DNA of 64,000 nucleotides from Sneathiella sp. HT1-7 (GTDB taxonomy: Bacteria; Pseudomonadota; Alphaproteobacteria; Sneathiellales; Sneathiellaceae), in NCBI RefSeq assembly GCF_020731145.1, contig NZ_JAJFZN010000001.1, positions 930,001 to 994,000 of the forward strand, written 5' to 3'. A model generated the notes under the pieces. That model was not told the origin of the DNA and searched no databases. It worked only from the letters and a program-made list of their open reading frames with translations. Shown one piece after another: positions 1 through 10,163 of the stretch. The stretch's first letter is position 1. Each line of letters starts with the position of its first letter. The position numbers and the translations under genes were made by a program.

Positions 1-1
1 A

Positions 2-739
2 CGCGATATTGATGTGCTGGCCCTTTCCAATGACGAGCTTTTCGATTACCGCAACAAGGTCCAGTTTATTTTTCAGGATCCGTTCTCTTCGCTCAATCCC
101 CGGATGACTGTGTTCGACATTATATCCGAACCGCTGATCATTCATAACGTCGGCACATCGGCTGAGCGGGAGGAAACGGTGAAAGAGTTGATGACGCTCG
201 TCGGCCTCGATATCCGCTTCCTGCGCCGCTATCCGCATTCCTTTTCCGGTGGGCAGCGGCAGCGGATAGGTATCGCCCGGGCGTTGGCGCTGAAGCCTGA
301 TCTGCTGATTTGCGATGAACCGGTTTCGGCGCTGGATGTCTCCATTCAGGCGCAAATCCTCAATTTGCTGAAAGACCTTCAGGCTGAACTCGGCCTGACA
401 TATCTCTTCATTTCCCATAACCTGGCGGTGGTTGACTATATTGCGGACAGGATCGCCGTGATGTGCAAGGGTCGGCTTGTTGAAACCGCTCCGAAGGCGG
501 CGTTGTTCAAAAACCCCGTGCATCCCTATACTAAACGCCTTCTCGCGGCAGTGCCGGAACCGGACCCTAATCACCGGCTCAATTTCACAAATCTGGTTGA
601 AGAAAAGGCGTCCAATCCGGAACTCTGGCCCGCACCCTTTACTGCCGATGTGCATACAAAACCTGTTATGATGGATATTGGTGGCGGTCATTTTGTCCGG
701 GTGCATGAGAATACGGATCTGGAGGAATTGCGGCTATGA
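2..739 (+). CDS. Oligopeptide-type ABC transporter ATP-binding protein (3' part)
   Basis: ATPase subunit that powers uptake of peptides or similar solutes; it acts on the cytoplasmic face of the inner membrane with the two permeases that follow. The reading frame is open to the left edge, so the N-terminus and Walker A lie outside the window. Visible are the Q-loop ([12 protein letters not shown], near base 75-110), the ABC signature SFSGGQRQR near 240-260, Walker B LLICDEP followed by the D-loop SALD, the switch histidine in FISHN, and the C-terminal oligo_HPY segment with HPYTKRLL that marks Dpp/Opp ATPases. It may be the second half of a tandem ATPase or a DppF-like single protein. The stop overlaps the next start as ATGA. 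Confidence 0.93.
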   Translation, partial: RDIDVLALSNDELFDYRNKVQFIFQDPFSSLNPRMTVFDIISEPLIIHNVGTSAEREETVKELMTLVGLDIRFLRRYPHSFSGGQRQRIGIARALALKPDLLICDEPVSALDVSIQAQILNLLKDLQAELGLTYLFISHNLAVVDYIADRIAVMCKGRLVETAPKAALFKNPVHPYTKRLLAAVPEPDPNHRLNFTNLVEEKASNPELWPAPFTADVHTKPVMMDIGGGHFVRVHENTDLEELRL

Positions 740-2631
740 GAGAATGGCGCAAATTTTTTGGGGGAGTTGCTGTATCGGCGCTGATATGCGCGATCCCGGC
801 GGGCATCGCTCTTGCGGAAGTCCCATATTTTCAGCATTCGGTTCACTCCAAACTCCTTCCCCCGATGGTAGAACGGCTGCCGAAAAACCCGCTGGTGGTA
901 ACACCCGGTAAAGATCAGGTGGTTGGTAAATATGGCGGTAAACTCAGGACATTGGTCGGCAGTCCTGCCGATGTAAAATTGATGTTCGTCAATGGCTATG
1001 CCCGCCTTGTCGGTTATACGGAAGAGCTGGAGATCGAGCCTGATATCCTCGCCTCCTTCGAGGTAACTGAGGGTCGGACTTTTGTCATGAAGCTCAGGGA
1101 AGGGCATAAATGGTCCGATGGGCATCCCTTCACATCGGAAGATTTCCGCTATTGGTGGGAAGACATTGCGAATAACCCGAAGCTTTTTCCTGCAGGACCC
1201 CCGGCGGAACTGCTAGTTGACGGTGAGCTGCCAAAGGTCGAGTTTCCAGATCCGTTGACTGTTATCTATTCCTGGTCCTCGCCGAACCCTAATTTTCTTG
1301 CCAATCTTGCCGGTGCGGCACCGCTCCTTATCTATCGCCCGTCACATTACTTGAAAACGCATCACATCGAGTATATTGACCGGTCGAAGCTGTCGACAAA
1401 GCAGAAAATCAAGCTCAAGGCCTGGGCGGCAAACCACAACCGTCTCGATAACCTTTATAAATTCGATAACCCGGATCTACCGACATTGCAGCCCTGGCGC
1501 AATACGACACCCGCCCCGGCAAACCGGTTTGTGGGGAGACGAAACCCCTATTTCCATCGGGTCGACCCGGAGGGCCAGCAGCTGCCCTATATCGATGAGC
1601 TGATTTACACAGTGTCAGAGGGTAAGCTGATTCCGGCGAAGGCCGCCTCCGGGGATTCAGATCTACAGGCCCGGGGCTTGCGCCTTCAGGACGCTACCTT
1701 CCTGAAGGAGAATGAAAAGCGCTCTCACTACAAGGTAAGGCTCTGGGAAACGGTCCGCGGTTCCCATTTCACGCTGTATCCCAATCTGAACAGTCAAGAT
1801 CCGATCTGGCGCAAGCTGATGCGAGATGTGCGCTTCCGCCGGGCCTTGTCCCTCGCCATCAATCGGGAGGAAATCAACGATATCCTGTTTTTTGGTCTGG
1901 CGGTGGAGGGGAATAATGCTGTTCAGAAGCAAAGTCCGTTCTATACAGAGGACCTTCGCACCAGGTGGGCAACTTTTGATATCGAGACCGCAAATAGTCT
2001 GCTGGACGATATGGGCCTGACAGAGCGAAATGATGACGGCACGCGGTTGATGCCGAATGGTGAACCTCTGGTGATTGTGATTGAAACGGCGGGAGAGGAG
2101 ACGGAACAGTCGGACATTCTGGAGCTGATCAACGAATCCTGGGAACAGGTCGGGGTTGAACTCTTCACCAAACCGTCCCAGCGGGCAGTGTTCCGAAACC
2201 GCATCTTCTCCGGGGAAACCGTAATGTCTGTCTGGTCCGGATTTGAAAATGGTGTGCCGACCGCGCAGTCCAGCCCGGCCGCCCGTGCACCGACCAGTCA
2301 GACAAGCTATCAATGGCCGAAATGGGGACAGCATTTCGAAACCAAAGGAAAGTCCGGAGAGCCCGCCGATACGCCTGAAGCGCAGCATCTGTTCGAGCTG
2401 TATAAAAGATGGTTGGTCACCACCGATAACGATGAAAAGGCGGAAATCTGGCGGGAAATGCTGCACATTCATGCGGATCAGCAATTTACCATTGGCGTTG
2501 TCGGGGCAATTTTGCAGCCTATTGTTGTCTCCGATAAGCTGCGGAATGTGCCAAAGGAAGGGATCTATAACTGGGATCCCGGCGCGCAATTCGGGATTTA
2601 TCATCCGGACCTGTTCTGGTTTGAAAATTAG
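736..2631 (+). CDS. ABC transporter substrate-binding protein (SBP_bac_5 family)
   Basis: Periplasmic solute receptor, 631 residues, presumed to hand a peptide-like ligand to the permeases at 2791-5000. Residues 1-27 form a Sec signal peptide (basic start, hydrophobic core, cleavage after ALA). The mature part has the family 5 look: [22 protein letters not shown] near residue 120, [14 protein letters not shown] near 370, and a long C-terminal lobe ending LFWFEN. Its start overlaps the ATPase stop by four bases, so translation is probably coupled. The ligand cannot be read from the sequence. The order ATPase, receptor, permease, permease differs from the classical dppABCDF order. A 159-base gap separates it from the first permease. 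Confidence 0.93.
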   Translation: MREWRKFFGGVAVSALICAIPAGIALAEVPYFQHSVHSKLLPPMVERLPKNPLVVTPGKDQVVGKYGGKLRTLVGSPADVKLMFVNGYARLVGYTEELEIEPDILASFEVTEGRTFVMKLREGHKWSDGHPFTSEDFRYWWEDIANNPKLFPAGPPAELLVDGELPKVEFPDPLTVIYSWSSPNPNFLANLAGAAPLLIYRPSHYLKTHHIEYIDRSKLSTKQKIKLKAWAANHNRLDNLYKFDNPDLPTLQPWRNTTPAPANRFVGRRNPYFHRVDPEGQQLPYIDELIYTVSEGKLIPAKAASGDSDLQARGLRLQDATFLKENEKRSHYKVRLWETVRGSHFTLYPNLNSQDPIWRKLMRDVRFRRALSLAINREEINDILFFGLAVEGNNAVQKQSPFYTEDLRTRWATFDIETANSLLDDMGLTERNDDGTRLMPNGEPLVIVIETAGEETEQSDILELINESWEQVGVELFTKPSQRAVFRNRIFSGETVMSVWSGFENGVPTAQSSPAARAPTSQTSYQWPKWGQHFETKGKSGEPADTPEAQHLFELYKRWLVTTDNDEKAEIWREMLHIHADQQFTIGVVGAILQPIVVSDKLRNVPKEGIYNWDPGAQFGIYHPDLFWFEN

Positions 2632-2753
2632 GTAATCGGGGAGGCCGGAACATTGGGGGCGGGGGAATTTAACGCGATCAAGGCATTTTTCAGTGTGCCG
2701 GTTGACGGGGCGGCGCATTTCGGGAAACAATACAGGAATGGCATGGGGGTGGA

Positions 2754-2770
2754 ACCGATGAAAAATCGGT
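2754..2770 (+). other. Short hairpin ahead of the first permease gene
   Basis: ACCGAT at 2754-2759 and ATCGGT at 2765-2770 pair around a GAAAA loop, and flanking bases extend the stem with one mismatch. It lies about 20 bases before the start of the permease gene, in the only sizeable gap of the operon. There is no T tract, so it is not a standard terminator. It could be an mRNA processing or stability element that adjusts permease level relative to the receptor. That role is inference. Confidence 0.35.
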
Positions 2771-2790
2771 GCCTCGCGGGGCAGATTTGA

Positions 2791-3819
2791 ATGTTTACCT
2801 ATTTCGTACACAGAGTGCTGATTATGATCCCCACCCTGCTGGTGATCAGTATTCTGACATTCGTTATTATCCAACTGCCGCCCGGTGATTATCTTTCCAA
2901 TCAGCTTGAAGAACTCCGCTCCCAGGGCGAATCCGCCTCTGCGATGGCAAAAATTGCCTTCTATCGGGAGCAGTATGCGCTTGATAAATCCCCGATTGAA
3001 CAATATGCGCGCTGGATGGGCTTCTGGCCTGGACCTGACGGCTTTTCTGGTCTGATACAGGGAAACTGGGGTCAGTCCTTCACCTATGATCTGCCGGTGA
3101 AAGAGGTTGTGGGTGATCGGCTCGGCCTTTCCTTCCTGATCAATTTCTCGACTATTCTCTTTATCTATATCGTTGCTTTCCCCATCGGTGTTTATTCGGC
3201 GACACGGCAGTATTCCATCGGCGACTATGGCTTTACCCTGATCGGCTATCTTGGCCTCGCGACACCGAACTTCCTGCTCGCCATGGTGTTGCTCTATTAC
3301 GCCAACGTCTATTTCGGTGTTTCCATTGGCGGGCTGATGGATGATAAATATATCAACCAGCCGTGGAGCTTTGACAAAGCAATGTCGGTCTTCGATCACA
3401 TGATTGTGCCGGTGATTGTCATCGGAACGAGCGGGACAGCCTCTATGATCCGACGCCTGCGGGCAAATCTGCTGGATGAGCTACAAAAACAATATGTGAC
3501 AACGGCCAAGGCCAAGGGTGTGCCGCGCCTGAAGGCGTTGATCAAGTATCCAATCCGCATGTCGCTTAACCCCTTTATTGCCGATATCGGCAATCTTTTG
3601 CCTGATGTGATTTCAGGCTCGGTGATTGTAAGTATGGTCTTGAGCTTGCCGACGGTTGGCCCGCTTCTTCTTGAGGCACTACGCAATCAGGATCAGTATA
3701 TGGCGGGCTCTCTTTTGATGTTCCTCGCCCTGTTGACGGTGGTCGGCATGTTTGTTTCCGACGTGTTGCTGGCGGTCCTTGATCCACGCATTCGTTTGAC
3801 CGGGGGGGCGACAAAATGA
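2791..3819 (+). CDS. ABC transporter permease, DppB/OppB type
   Basis: First inner-membrane channel subunit of the peptide-type importer, 342 residues. The N-terminal helix (about residues 8-28) is followed by a periplasmic segment longer than in DppB, then five more hydrophobic helices. The EAA loop that contacts the ATPase is visible around residues 235-260 (TAKAKGVPRLKALIKYP). The C-terminus LLAVLDPRIRLTGG is typical for the family, where DPR(I/V)R is nearly invariant. The stop overlaps the second permease start as ATGA, so the two subunits are probably made in equal amounts. Confidence 0.95.
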   Translation: MFTYFVHRVLIMIPTLLVISILTFVIIQLPPGDYLSNQLEELRSQGESASAMAKIAFYREQYALDKSPIEQYARWMGFWPGPDGFSGLIQGNWGQSFTYDLPVKEVVGDRLGLSFLINFSTILFIYIVAFPIGVYSATRQYSIGDYGFTLIGYLGLATPNFLLAMVLLYYANVYFGVSIGGLMDDKYINQPWSFDKAMSVFDHMIVPVIVIGTSGTASMIRRLRANLLDELQKQYVTTAKAKGVPRLKALIKYPIRMSLNPFIADIGNLLPDVISGSVIVSMVLSLPTVGPLLLEALRNQDQYMAGSLLMFLALLTVVGMFVSDVLLAVLDPRIRLTGGATK

Positions 3820-5000
3820 CGGAGACGACCGGACCGAACAAGGAGCCGCCGCTCGAACATTGGTACTCCCGCGAACCGTTCGATCCTCATTCGGTGGAGA
3901 AGTTCACGCCGGAGCAGGAACGTTTCTATATGGCGTCGCAATGGCAGATGATGTGGTGGAAATTCCGCCGGCATCGGATCGCGGTCATCAGCGGGATTGT
4001 CTTGCTGCTGTTTTACATTTCGATTCTGATATCGGAATTTCTGGCACCCTATGATCTGCAAACGCGGCATACGAAATATATCTTCGCACCGCCGCAGTCG
4101 ATCCATCTTTTTCATGACGGTGAATTCGTTGGCCCCTTCGTGTATGGTTATAAGCAGCGGCTTAACCGGGAAACCCTGAAGCGCGAATATGAGATCAATA
4201 CCAGCAAGCCGTATCCATTGCGGTTTTTCTGCGCCGGGGATGAATATGAATTTTGGGGCCTGTTCGATGCGAACCTGCACCTTGTCTGCCCGGCTGAGAA
4301 AAAGCTGGCCTCTTTCTTCTGGCTCGGCACGGATCGGCTCGGGCGGGATATCCTCTCGCGTATTATTTATGGCGCGCGGATATCGCTTTCGATCGGATTG
4401 ATCGGTATTGCCATTAGCTTCACCCTTGGTATTATTCTAGGCGGCATTTCCGGCTATTATGGCGGCTGGATTGATAATGTTATCCAACGAACGATCGAGC
4501 TCTTGAAATCCTTGCCACAGTTGCCACTTTGGCTGGCACTCTCGGCCGCGCTACCGGTCACCTGGTCGCCAATCCTCGTTTTCTTTGGATTGACGGTAAT
4601 ATTGGGCCTTCTCGACTGGCCGGGACTTGCTCGTGCAGTGAGATCAAAATTCCTTTCCCTCCGGGAGGAGGATTTCTGCACTGCCGCGCAGCTTATGGGC
4701 GCCAAGCCCAAACGGATTATCGGGCGTCATCTGTTGCCGTCGTTTGCGAGCCATTTGATCGCCAGCGCCAGCCTTGCGATCCCGAGCATGATATTGGGCG
4801 AGACGGCACTTTCCTTCCTCGGGCTGGGATTGCGTCCGCCAATTACCTCATGGGGCGTTTTGCTCAATGAGACGACAAACATCAATGCGGTGGCGACGAC
4901 GCCTTGGCTGATCTATCCGGTGTTGCCAGTGATTATTATCGTGCTGGCCTTTAACTTCCTAGGCGATGGCCTGCGCGACGCGGCGGACCCATACAAGTAA
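3816..5000 (+). CDS. ABC transporter permease, DppC/OppC type, with long periplasmic loop
   Basis: Second channel subunit, 394 residues against about 300 for DppC. A cytoplasmic N-terminus of about 50 residues leads into the first helix (about 52-75); roughly 100 residues of periplasmic loop follow before GTDRLGRDILSRIIYGARISL and the remaining helices. The EAA loop is at about 288-305 (AAQLMGAKPKRIIGRHLLPS). The C-terminus GDGLRDAADPYK is the family signature (GDxLRDxLDP). The enlarged first loop resembles the YejE-like subgroup, so the transported solute may be a larger peptide or peptide antibiotic. It is the last gene of the operon. Confidence 0.95.
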   Translation: MTETTGPNKEPPLEHWYSREPFDPHSVEKFTPEQERFYMASQWQMMWWKFRRHRIAVISGIVLLLFYISILISEFLAPYDLQTRHTKYIFAPPQSIHLFHDGEFVGPFVYGYKQRLNRETLKREYEINTSKPYPLRFFCAGDEYEFWGLFDANLHLVCPAEKKLASFFWLGTDRLGRDILSRIIYGARISLSIGLIGIAISFTLGIILGGISGYYGGWIDNVIQRTIELLKSLPQLPLWLALSAALPVTWSPILVFFGLTVILGLLDWPGLARAVRSKFLSLREEDFCTAAQLMGAKPKRIIGRHLLPSFASHLIASASLAIPSMILGETALSFLGLGLRPPITSWGVLLNETTNINAVATTPWLIYPVLPVIIIVLAFNFLGDGLRDAADPYK

Positions 5001-5003
5001 ATT

Positions 5004-6362
5004 TCAGGGGCGGAAGATGGCGAGATCGACGGCCCCTTTAACACCGTCGACTTTGCGCGCCTCTCGAATTTCCAATTTTGCCTGAGGTGCATACCCTTGC
5101 GTCTTGGCAAGGTCCAGTGCCTCCCGCGTGGTAACACCAGTGGCCTGTTCATCCTTGGCATGCTTGTCGAGCTTGGCGGCAAGATTGACCGGTTCCCCGA
5201 TCACTGTGTATTCTAACCGGCTGTTATCGCCGACCGCGCCGAAGACAATTGCCCCGACAGCGGAGACGAAACGAACCGTCATGGGGTCTTGTTTGTCCGC
5301 CGTTCGATCCTTCGACCATGCCGCTGCCTCTTTGTTCAGGTCTTCCATCGCGCGCAGGCAATCGGCCGCGTAGTGCTCCGTTGGGACCGCCGCGCCGAAG
5401 GTGGCGAGAATCCCGTCACCGAGAAACTTGTCGATGGTGCCGCCGTGTTTCTGGATCACAGGCACCATGCGGGACTGATACTCCGTCAGCAATGAAATCA
5501 CCTCGTTCGCCGGCCGTTCCATGGATAGTTTTGTAAAGCCCTGTAAATCGCAATGTAGGATTGCCGCCTGTCGGCTTTCGCCGGTCCCGGGCTCGATCCA
5601 GCTTTCTGAATGGGTAATCTGAGCGGCGATTTCCGGGGAGAAAAAGCGGGAGAGGTCCGCTGCCGCGGTCGCCTGCGCCACCGAATGGATCAACAATCGC
5701 CGCGCCCGGACAATGACGAGAGCAAGAATAAGGGTCACCACGACGATGCTGATGACCTTGTCAAACTCCGCGCCGAGCAGGATTTTATGCGACATGGTGA
5801 ATTCCACATAATCGCGGGTGATCTGTGCCATGCCGTCTTCCAGATGCACGGCATACCCCAACAGGATGAGCCAACCGATTGCCGCCGAGGCGCCCGCGAG
5901 TAGGACATAGCTCGCCTCGAACCGGAGGGCACGAAGGGCGATAAAGATAAAGACATAGAGCAAGGTCGGCGCCTTCAGGTAGAAGGACGGCGGCTGTTCA
6001 TACTGGATATGAAAACTCCAAATCAGGAACATCAACAACGCCATATCAGCGATAACAGAAAGACTGATAAACCACCACGGCATCCTGCCGAAATAGGCGA
6101 GCAGTAGGCGAAGTACTGTAAACACACCGTAAATCATAAGCGCATAAGGCACGGGCGCAAACATAACATCAGCGGCGAATGTCTTCGGCGACAGGGCGTA
6201 TAGGGTGGAGAAGGTGATGACGATAAACACCTGTACCCAGGCGATCAGGATTTCCGACTGGGTCTGTTGGCGCGTGATGGCATCTTGCACCCGCGCCGGC
6301 AACTTCCCGTCGATCTCTTCACCCAGTATGGCTTTTTTAATGCTATTCCACATTCCCGTCAT
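5004..6362 (-). CDS. Membrane-bound class III adenylate/guanylate cyclase
   Basis: Predicted to make a cyclic nucleotide at the inner membrane. I chose the ATG at 6362 (452 residues); a longer frame reaches 6455 but would overlap the upstream methyltransferase gene. Six hydrophobic helices occupy about residues 38-225, then a RFFSPEIAAQI linker and the catalytic domain. The two metal-binding aspartates are present (D272 in HCDLQGF, D316 in FLGDGI). The asparagine N393 that binds the ribose is present, but the transition-state arginine four residues on is lysine (K397, bases 5172-5174), so activity may be low. Nucleotide specificity is not determined. Transcribed convergently to the ABC operon. 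Confidence 0.9.
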   Translation of the reverse strand: MTGMWNSIKKAILGEEIDGKLPARVQDAITRQQTQSEILIAWVQVFIVITFSTLYALSPKTFAADVMFAPVPYALMIYGVFTVLRLLLAYFGRMPWWFISLSVIADMALLMFLIWSFHIQYEQPPSFYLKAPTLLYVFIFIALRALRFEASYVLLAGASAAIGWLILLGYAVHLEDGMAQITRDYVEFTMSHKILLGAEFDKVISIVVVTLILALVIVRARRLLIHSVAQATAAADLSRFFSPEIAAQITHSESWIEPGTGESRQAAILHCDLQGFTKLSMERPANEVISLLTEYQSRMVPVIQKHGGTIDKFLGDGILATFGAAVPTEHYAADCLRAMEDLNKEAAAWSKDRTADKQDPMTVRFVSAVGAIVFGAVGDNSRLEYTVIGEPVNLAAKLDKHAKDEQATGVTTREALDLAKTQGYAPQAKLEIREARKVDGVKGAVDLAIFRP

Positions 6363-6405
6363 ATGCGCTCGCTTTCGATAACATGGAACGCACAACCCTT
6401 CATAA

Positions 6406-7251
6406 TTATGTGATCGCCCGCTTTTGCAGCCAGAGACTGGTCTCCACCGCCCCATCGGGGATCGGCAGACTTCCGGCAGATGATTGTGCCAGCGCGTCTT
6501 TCATGCGGCTCGCGACATAGGCGCTTGAAAATATCAGCTCATAACCTCCCCCGAGAAAAAGCGGGGCGGCAAGTTGCTGTTCGTTATAGCCTCGCCAGTC
6601 CCAGCTTTCGGGATAGTCATCGGGCAGGAAGATATCATGGATGTGGATAAATACGCCCGGTGGGAGAGAGGGCAGGATATCCAGAAACAGGCGATCAACA
6701 TCGCTGCCCGGCATGGCAATGTGGCTGCTGTCGATAAACAGGAAATCACCTGCGGCAAGTTTGGTGAAAGGGTCATTTCCTGCCTCATGCAGCGTCTTGT
6801 GGATCACCTGAATGGGCAGGGTTTCGATTGTAGCGCGGGGGGCGGGATCAATCGCGGTGAATTTCGTGGTGAGATCACCATCTTTGATAGCACGCGCCAT
6901 GAAGCGGGTGGAATGGCCCGATCCGACCTCGACAATATGTGCCGGTTTTTCTTTTCGCACCATGGCGTAGGCGATTGCTGCGTCCAGCCGGGGGAACCAG
7001 TCCTGCTCAAACCGTGGCTCAGGCGGCGGTAAAGTGCCGAAGCTTTCGAATGCGCCCCGATAAGTAGCCAGATCATCCAGGTGTTTCGCAAAATTAGCTT
7101 CGCGCGCTGCCATGTATGTTTCAATAGCGGGGTAAGATCCGCGTCCCGTCGCCTTGGGGAGGCTCGCGGCATAGCGATAAGGAATAAAGAACCCCTCCTT
7201 CTTCAGTCCGAGGACGGTATTGAGGCCCATGCGCAGGCGACGCAGATTCAT
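6406..7251 (-). CDS. Class I SAM-dependent methyltransferase (Methyltransf_24-like)
   Basis: Probable methyltransferase of unknown substrate, 281 residues. The SAM-binding motif I is EVGSGHSTR (residues 108-116), with an acidic residue after the next strand (AIDPAP, 133-138), the FIDSSH segment at 172-177 and HIHDIFLPDDYP at 203-214. This pattern is found in the family that includes cephalosporin hydroxylase-like and glycan-modifying methyltransferases. The C-terminal helix-strand unit fits the fold. Its stop lies 43 bases upstream of the chosen cyclase start on the same strand, so the two may share a transcript. Divergent to the crotonase-fold gene. Confidence 0.82.
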   Translation of the reverse strand: MNLRRLRMGLNTVLGLKKEGFFIPYRYAASLPKATGRGSYPAIETYMAAREANFAKHLDDLATYRGAFESFGTLPPPEPRFEQDWFPRLDAAIAYAMVRKEKPAHIVEVGSGHSTRFMARAIKDGDLTTKFTAIDPAPRATIETLPIQVIHKTLHEAGNDPFTKLAAGDFLFIDSSHIAMPGSDVDRLFLDILPSLPPGVFIHIHDIFLPDDYPESWDWRGYNEQQLAAPLFLGGGYELIFSSAYVASRMKDALAQSSAGSLPIPDGAVETSLWLQKRAIT

Positions 7252-7357
7252 AGTAGGTCTTTCCGAAATTCAGATGTTTGACTATTTTGCATGGCGCGGC
7301 TGCGGCAATCTCTTTATGGTCGGGCTCAACTCAAGAAAAGCAAAAAGGATACTGGCA

Positions 7358-8113
7358 ATGGGCGCATCTTTTCATATCACTGTTGAAAATACCACTCTTA
7401 GAGTGCGCCTAGACAATCCGGCGCAACATAACAAGCTTTCGCCAGCGACCATGAAGGCATTGAGGGAAGGGCTGACAGAGAAATCAGATGATAAATCGCT
7501 CCGCGTCATGGTGTTGACCGGTACGGGGAAAAGTTTTTGTGCGGGTGCTGATCTTGGCGAGCTCGGTCGTTATAATTTCGATGAGAATCCTTTGGAACAG
7601 CTGACTGATGTGGTGGAGCGGCTTCCATTCCCGACGATCTGTGCGTTAAACGGCGGCGTGTATGGCGGTGGGGCCGACCTCGCCCTTTCCTGCGATTTTC
7701 GCATCGGAATCACGTCGATGAGTTCCTTTATTCCGCCTGCACGCATCGGCATTCACTATCCTCCGGCAGGCCTCGCACGTGCTGTCGCGCGGCTCGGGCT
7801 CGGTCCGGCGAAACGCTTTTTTCTCGCTTGCGAGAGGATGCCCGCCGAAGAATTGAAGGCCATCGGGTTCCTCGATTACCTTGTTGAACCAGACGAATTG
7901 GAGGCACGCACGGAAGCCCTCGTTCTGGATATTGCCGGACTTGCGCCGCTGTCCTTGCGCGGCATGAAAGAGACCCTTAATGATATCGCACGCGGGGAAC
8001 TCGATGTGGCGAAGGCTCGCCAGTTCCAGCTTCAATGCCTGCAATCGGAGGATTTTACCGAGGGGAAGCAGGCGTTGGCGGAGAAACGCTCCGCCAACTT
8101 TAAAGGGTCCTGA
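7358..8113 (+). CDS. Enoyl-CoA hydratase/isomerase (crotonase) family protein
   Basis: Crotonase-fold acyl-CoA enzyme, 251 residues from ATG 7358; an AAGGA ribosome site at 7345-7349 favours this over starts further upstream. The two oxyanion-hole segments are visible: CAGADLG at 61-67 and NGGVYGGGADLAL at 98-110. The two glutamates used by true hydratases are not there: the first position is aspartate (D107) and the second, expected in a PE-x-G-L-like segment, reads PPARIGI (no acid). It is therefore more likely an isomerase, thioesterase or other crotonase-fold activity than a standard hydratase. Convergent with hslU, 12 bases apart. Confidence 0.88.
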   Translation: MGASFHITVENTTLRVRLDNPAQHNKLSPATMKALREGLTEKSDDKSLRVMVLTGTGKSFCAGADLGELGRYNFDENPLEQLTDVVERLPFPTICALNGGVYGGGADLALSCDFRIGITSMSSFIPPARIGIHYPPAGLARAVARLGLGPAKRFFLACERMPAEELKAIGFLDYLVEPDELEARTEALVLDIAGLAPLSLRGMKETLNDIARGELDVAKARQFQLQCLQSEDFTEGKQALAEKRSANFKGS

Positions 8114-8125
8114 ACTCGCCTCAGA

Positions 8126-9436
8126 TCAAAGGATGAATTTGGAAAGGTCCATATTCGTCGCAAGCTCGCCGAGATGCTCCTCGACATATTCCTTGTCGAT
8201 ATTGATGACAGTGCCGCCTTTATCGGATGCCTGAAAGCTGATCTCCTCCAGCACACGCTCCAGCACTGTATGCAGCCGCCGCGCACCGATATTCTCAACT
8301 GCGGCATTTACATCGGCGGAAATGGCGGCAATTGCCTCGATCGCGTCATCGGTGAAGTTAAGATGTACTTCCTCCGTCTCCATCAAAGCGACATACTGCT
8401 TGATCAAGCTCGCTTCCGGCTCTGTCAGGATACGTTTGAAGTCATCCTTGGTCAGTGCGCGCAGTTCCACCCGGATCGGCAAACGTCCCTGAAGTTCGGG
8501 CAGCAAATCTGATGGCTTGGCGATATGGAACGCACCGGAGGCAACAAACAGGATATGATCCGTGCGGACCGTGCCGTATTTTGTACTGACAATCGTGCCT
8601 TCGATCAGCGGTAGCAGGTCGCGCTGCACGCCTTCGCGGCTGATATCCGCGCCCTGACGGTCACTTCGGGCACAAATTTTGTCTATCTCATCGAGGAAAA
8701 CGATGCCATTGTTTTCAACAAGCTTGATGGCATCCCGGACGACAGCATCTTCATCGAGTAGTTTGTCGCTTTCCTCGTCTATGAGAACTTTGTAGCTGTC
8801 CTTCACAGGCATCTTGCGGGGTTTTGTACGCGGTCCGCCAAGCTTGCCGAGCATGTCGTTGAGGTTGAGCATTCCCATCTGGGCACCCGGCATTCCCGGA
8901 ATATCGAAAGTTGGCATGCCACCGTTTCCGGTATCAACCAGTTCCAACTCGACCTCCTTGTCGTCCAGTTCGCCCTCGCGCAGCATCTTGCGGAATTTCT
9001 GTCGTGTATCGGGGGAGGCTTTATCACCGACCAGCGCATCAAGCACTCGCTCTTCGGCGGCGAGTTCCGCTTTGGCGATTACCTGCTTGCGTTGGTCCTC
9101 GCGCACCATATTGAGCGCGATTTCCATCAGATCCCGGATGATTTGCTCCACATCGCGACCGACATAACCAACCTCTGTAAACTTGGTAGCCTCGACTTTC
9201 AGGAAGGGCGCATGGGCCAGCTTGGCAAGGCGGCGGGAGATTTCCGTTTTACCGACGCCAGTCGGACCGATCATAAGAATATTTTTCGGCAGCACTTCTT
9301 CGCGCAGGTCTTCGGGTAACTGCTGCCGACGCCAGCGGTTACGCAGGGCAATGGCAACGGATTTCTTGGCGTCCGACTGGCCAATGATGTAGCGGTCCAG
9401 TTCGTAGACGATTTCCCGCGGTGATAAATTAGTCAT
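8126..9436 (-). CDS. hslU: ATP-dependent protease ATPase subunit HslU
   Basis: Unfoldase ring of the HslUV (ClpYQ) protease, which feeds substrates to HslV in the cytoplasm. Start taken at ATG 9436 giving 436 residues, the usual length, with the normal N-terminus [19 protein letters not shown]. Walker A is GPTGVGKTE, the pore motif GYVGRDVE follows, Walker B is IVFLDEIDK, and the C-terminus ends SKFIL, which docks into HslV. The gene starts eight bases inside the end of hslV, so the two are translationally coupled. Confidence 0.98.
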   Translation of the reverse strand: MTNLSPREIVYELDRYIIGQSDAKKSVAIALRNRWRRQQLPEDLREEVLPKNILMIGPTGVGKTEISRRLAKLAHAPFLKVEATKFTEVGYVGRDVEQIIRDLMEIALNMVREDQRKQVIAKAELAAEERVLDALVGDKASPDTRQKFRKMLREGELDDKEVELELVDTGNGGMPTFDIPGMPGAQMGMLNLNDMLGKLGGPRTKPRKMPVKDSYKVLIDEESDKLLDEDAVVRDAIKLVENNGIVFLDEIDKICARSDRQGADISREGVQRDLLPLIEGTIVSTKYGTVRTDHILFVASGAFHIAKPSDLLPELQGRLPIRVELRALTKDDFKRILTEPEASLIKQYVALMETEEVHLNFTDDAIEAIAAISADVNAAVENIGARRLHTVLERVLEEISFQASDKGGTVINIDKEYVEEHLGELATNMDLSKFIL

Positions 9437-9989
9437 TCTTACCGATACTTTCGATGATAACATTTTCGTTGGTGTAGACGCAGATCTGGGCGGCTATCGA
9501 CATGGCTTTCTGGGCGATGTCTTTCGCTTCCATATCCTCGCGATCCATCAGGGCTCGCGCTGCGGACAAAGCGTAGTTGCCGCCTGATCCAATGGCGATG
9601 ATCCCGTCTTCCGGTTCCAGCACGTCGCCCGTTCCGGTGAGGATCAAGGAAACATCCTTGTTGGCAACGGCCATCATGGCTTCCAGCCGACGGAGATATT
9701 TATCCGTCCGCCAGTCTTTCGCGAGCTCGACGCAGGCGCGGGTCAGGTTACCCGGATGCTGCTCCAGCTTGCCTTCCAGCCGCTCAAATAGCGTAAAGGC
9801 GTCAGCCGTCGCACCGGCGAACCCTACGATGACATCATTTTTTGCGCCGATACGGCGGACTTTTCGGGCGTTGGACTTAATTACTGTCTGACCAAGCGAT
9901 ACCTGACCATCACCGGCAACGACCACGGTTCCGTTCTTGCGCACGGACAAGATTGTCGTCCCGTGCCAGCTTTCATTTTTTTCGGACAT
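9429..9989 (-). CDS. hslV: ATP-dependent protease peptidase subunit HslV
   Basis: Threonine peptidase of the HslUV complex, 186 residues. The catalytic threonine is T11, in [11 protein letters not shown], after a short ten-residue propeptide that should be removed on activation. AGDGQVSLG and the [14 protein letters not shown] segment are family hallmarks. It is the first gene of hslVU and is divergent to the small gene at 10164. A CTTG-containing stretch upstream (10047-10050 on the minus strand) is only a poor heat-shock promoter candidate. Confidence 0.98.
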   Translation of the reverse strand: MSEKNESWHGTTILSVRKNGTVVVAGDGQVSLGQTVIKSNARKVRRIGAKNDVIVGFAGATADAFTLFERLEGKLEQHPGNLTRACVELAKDWRTDKYLRRLEAMMAVANKDVSLILTGTGDVLEPEDGIIAIGSGGNYALSAARALMDREDMEAKDIAQKAMSIAAQICVYTNENVIIESIGKND

Positions 9990-10163
9990 AGATACTCTTC
10001 ATTTTTTGAACTTGCCATGACGATGTAACTATTTTGCCGCACGGGTCAAGGTGCAAAGGGCTTTGTCCTTGATGATGCATGTATTTTTGGCCGTGCCTTT
10101 CTTCACAATCACGCAGGTGGAACGTCATTTTCCCGATATGGACGCTGAAAAAAGGAGAGATTG

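Noticed and set aside
1663-3399. Open frame of 578 codons on the minus strand
   Set aside because: It runs antisense across the binding-protein gene, the gap and the first permease. The product is histidine/arginine/isoleucine-rich without domains, and the plus-strand genes are clear; it is a shadow frame.
9990-10080. Heat-shock promoter upstream of hslV
   Set aside because: CTTG at 10047-10050 (minus strand) is followed by TTACAT at roughly the right distance, but the -10 half does not fit the CYTATNT pattern. Too weak to list as a feature.
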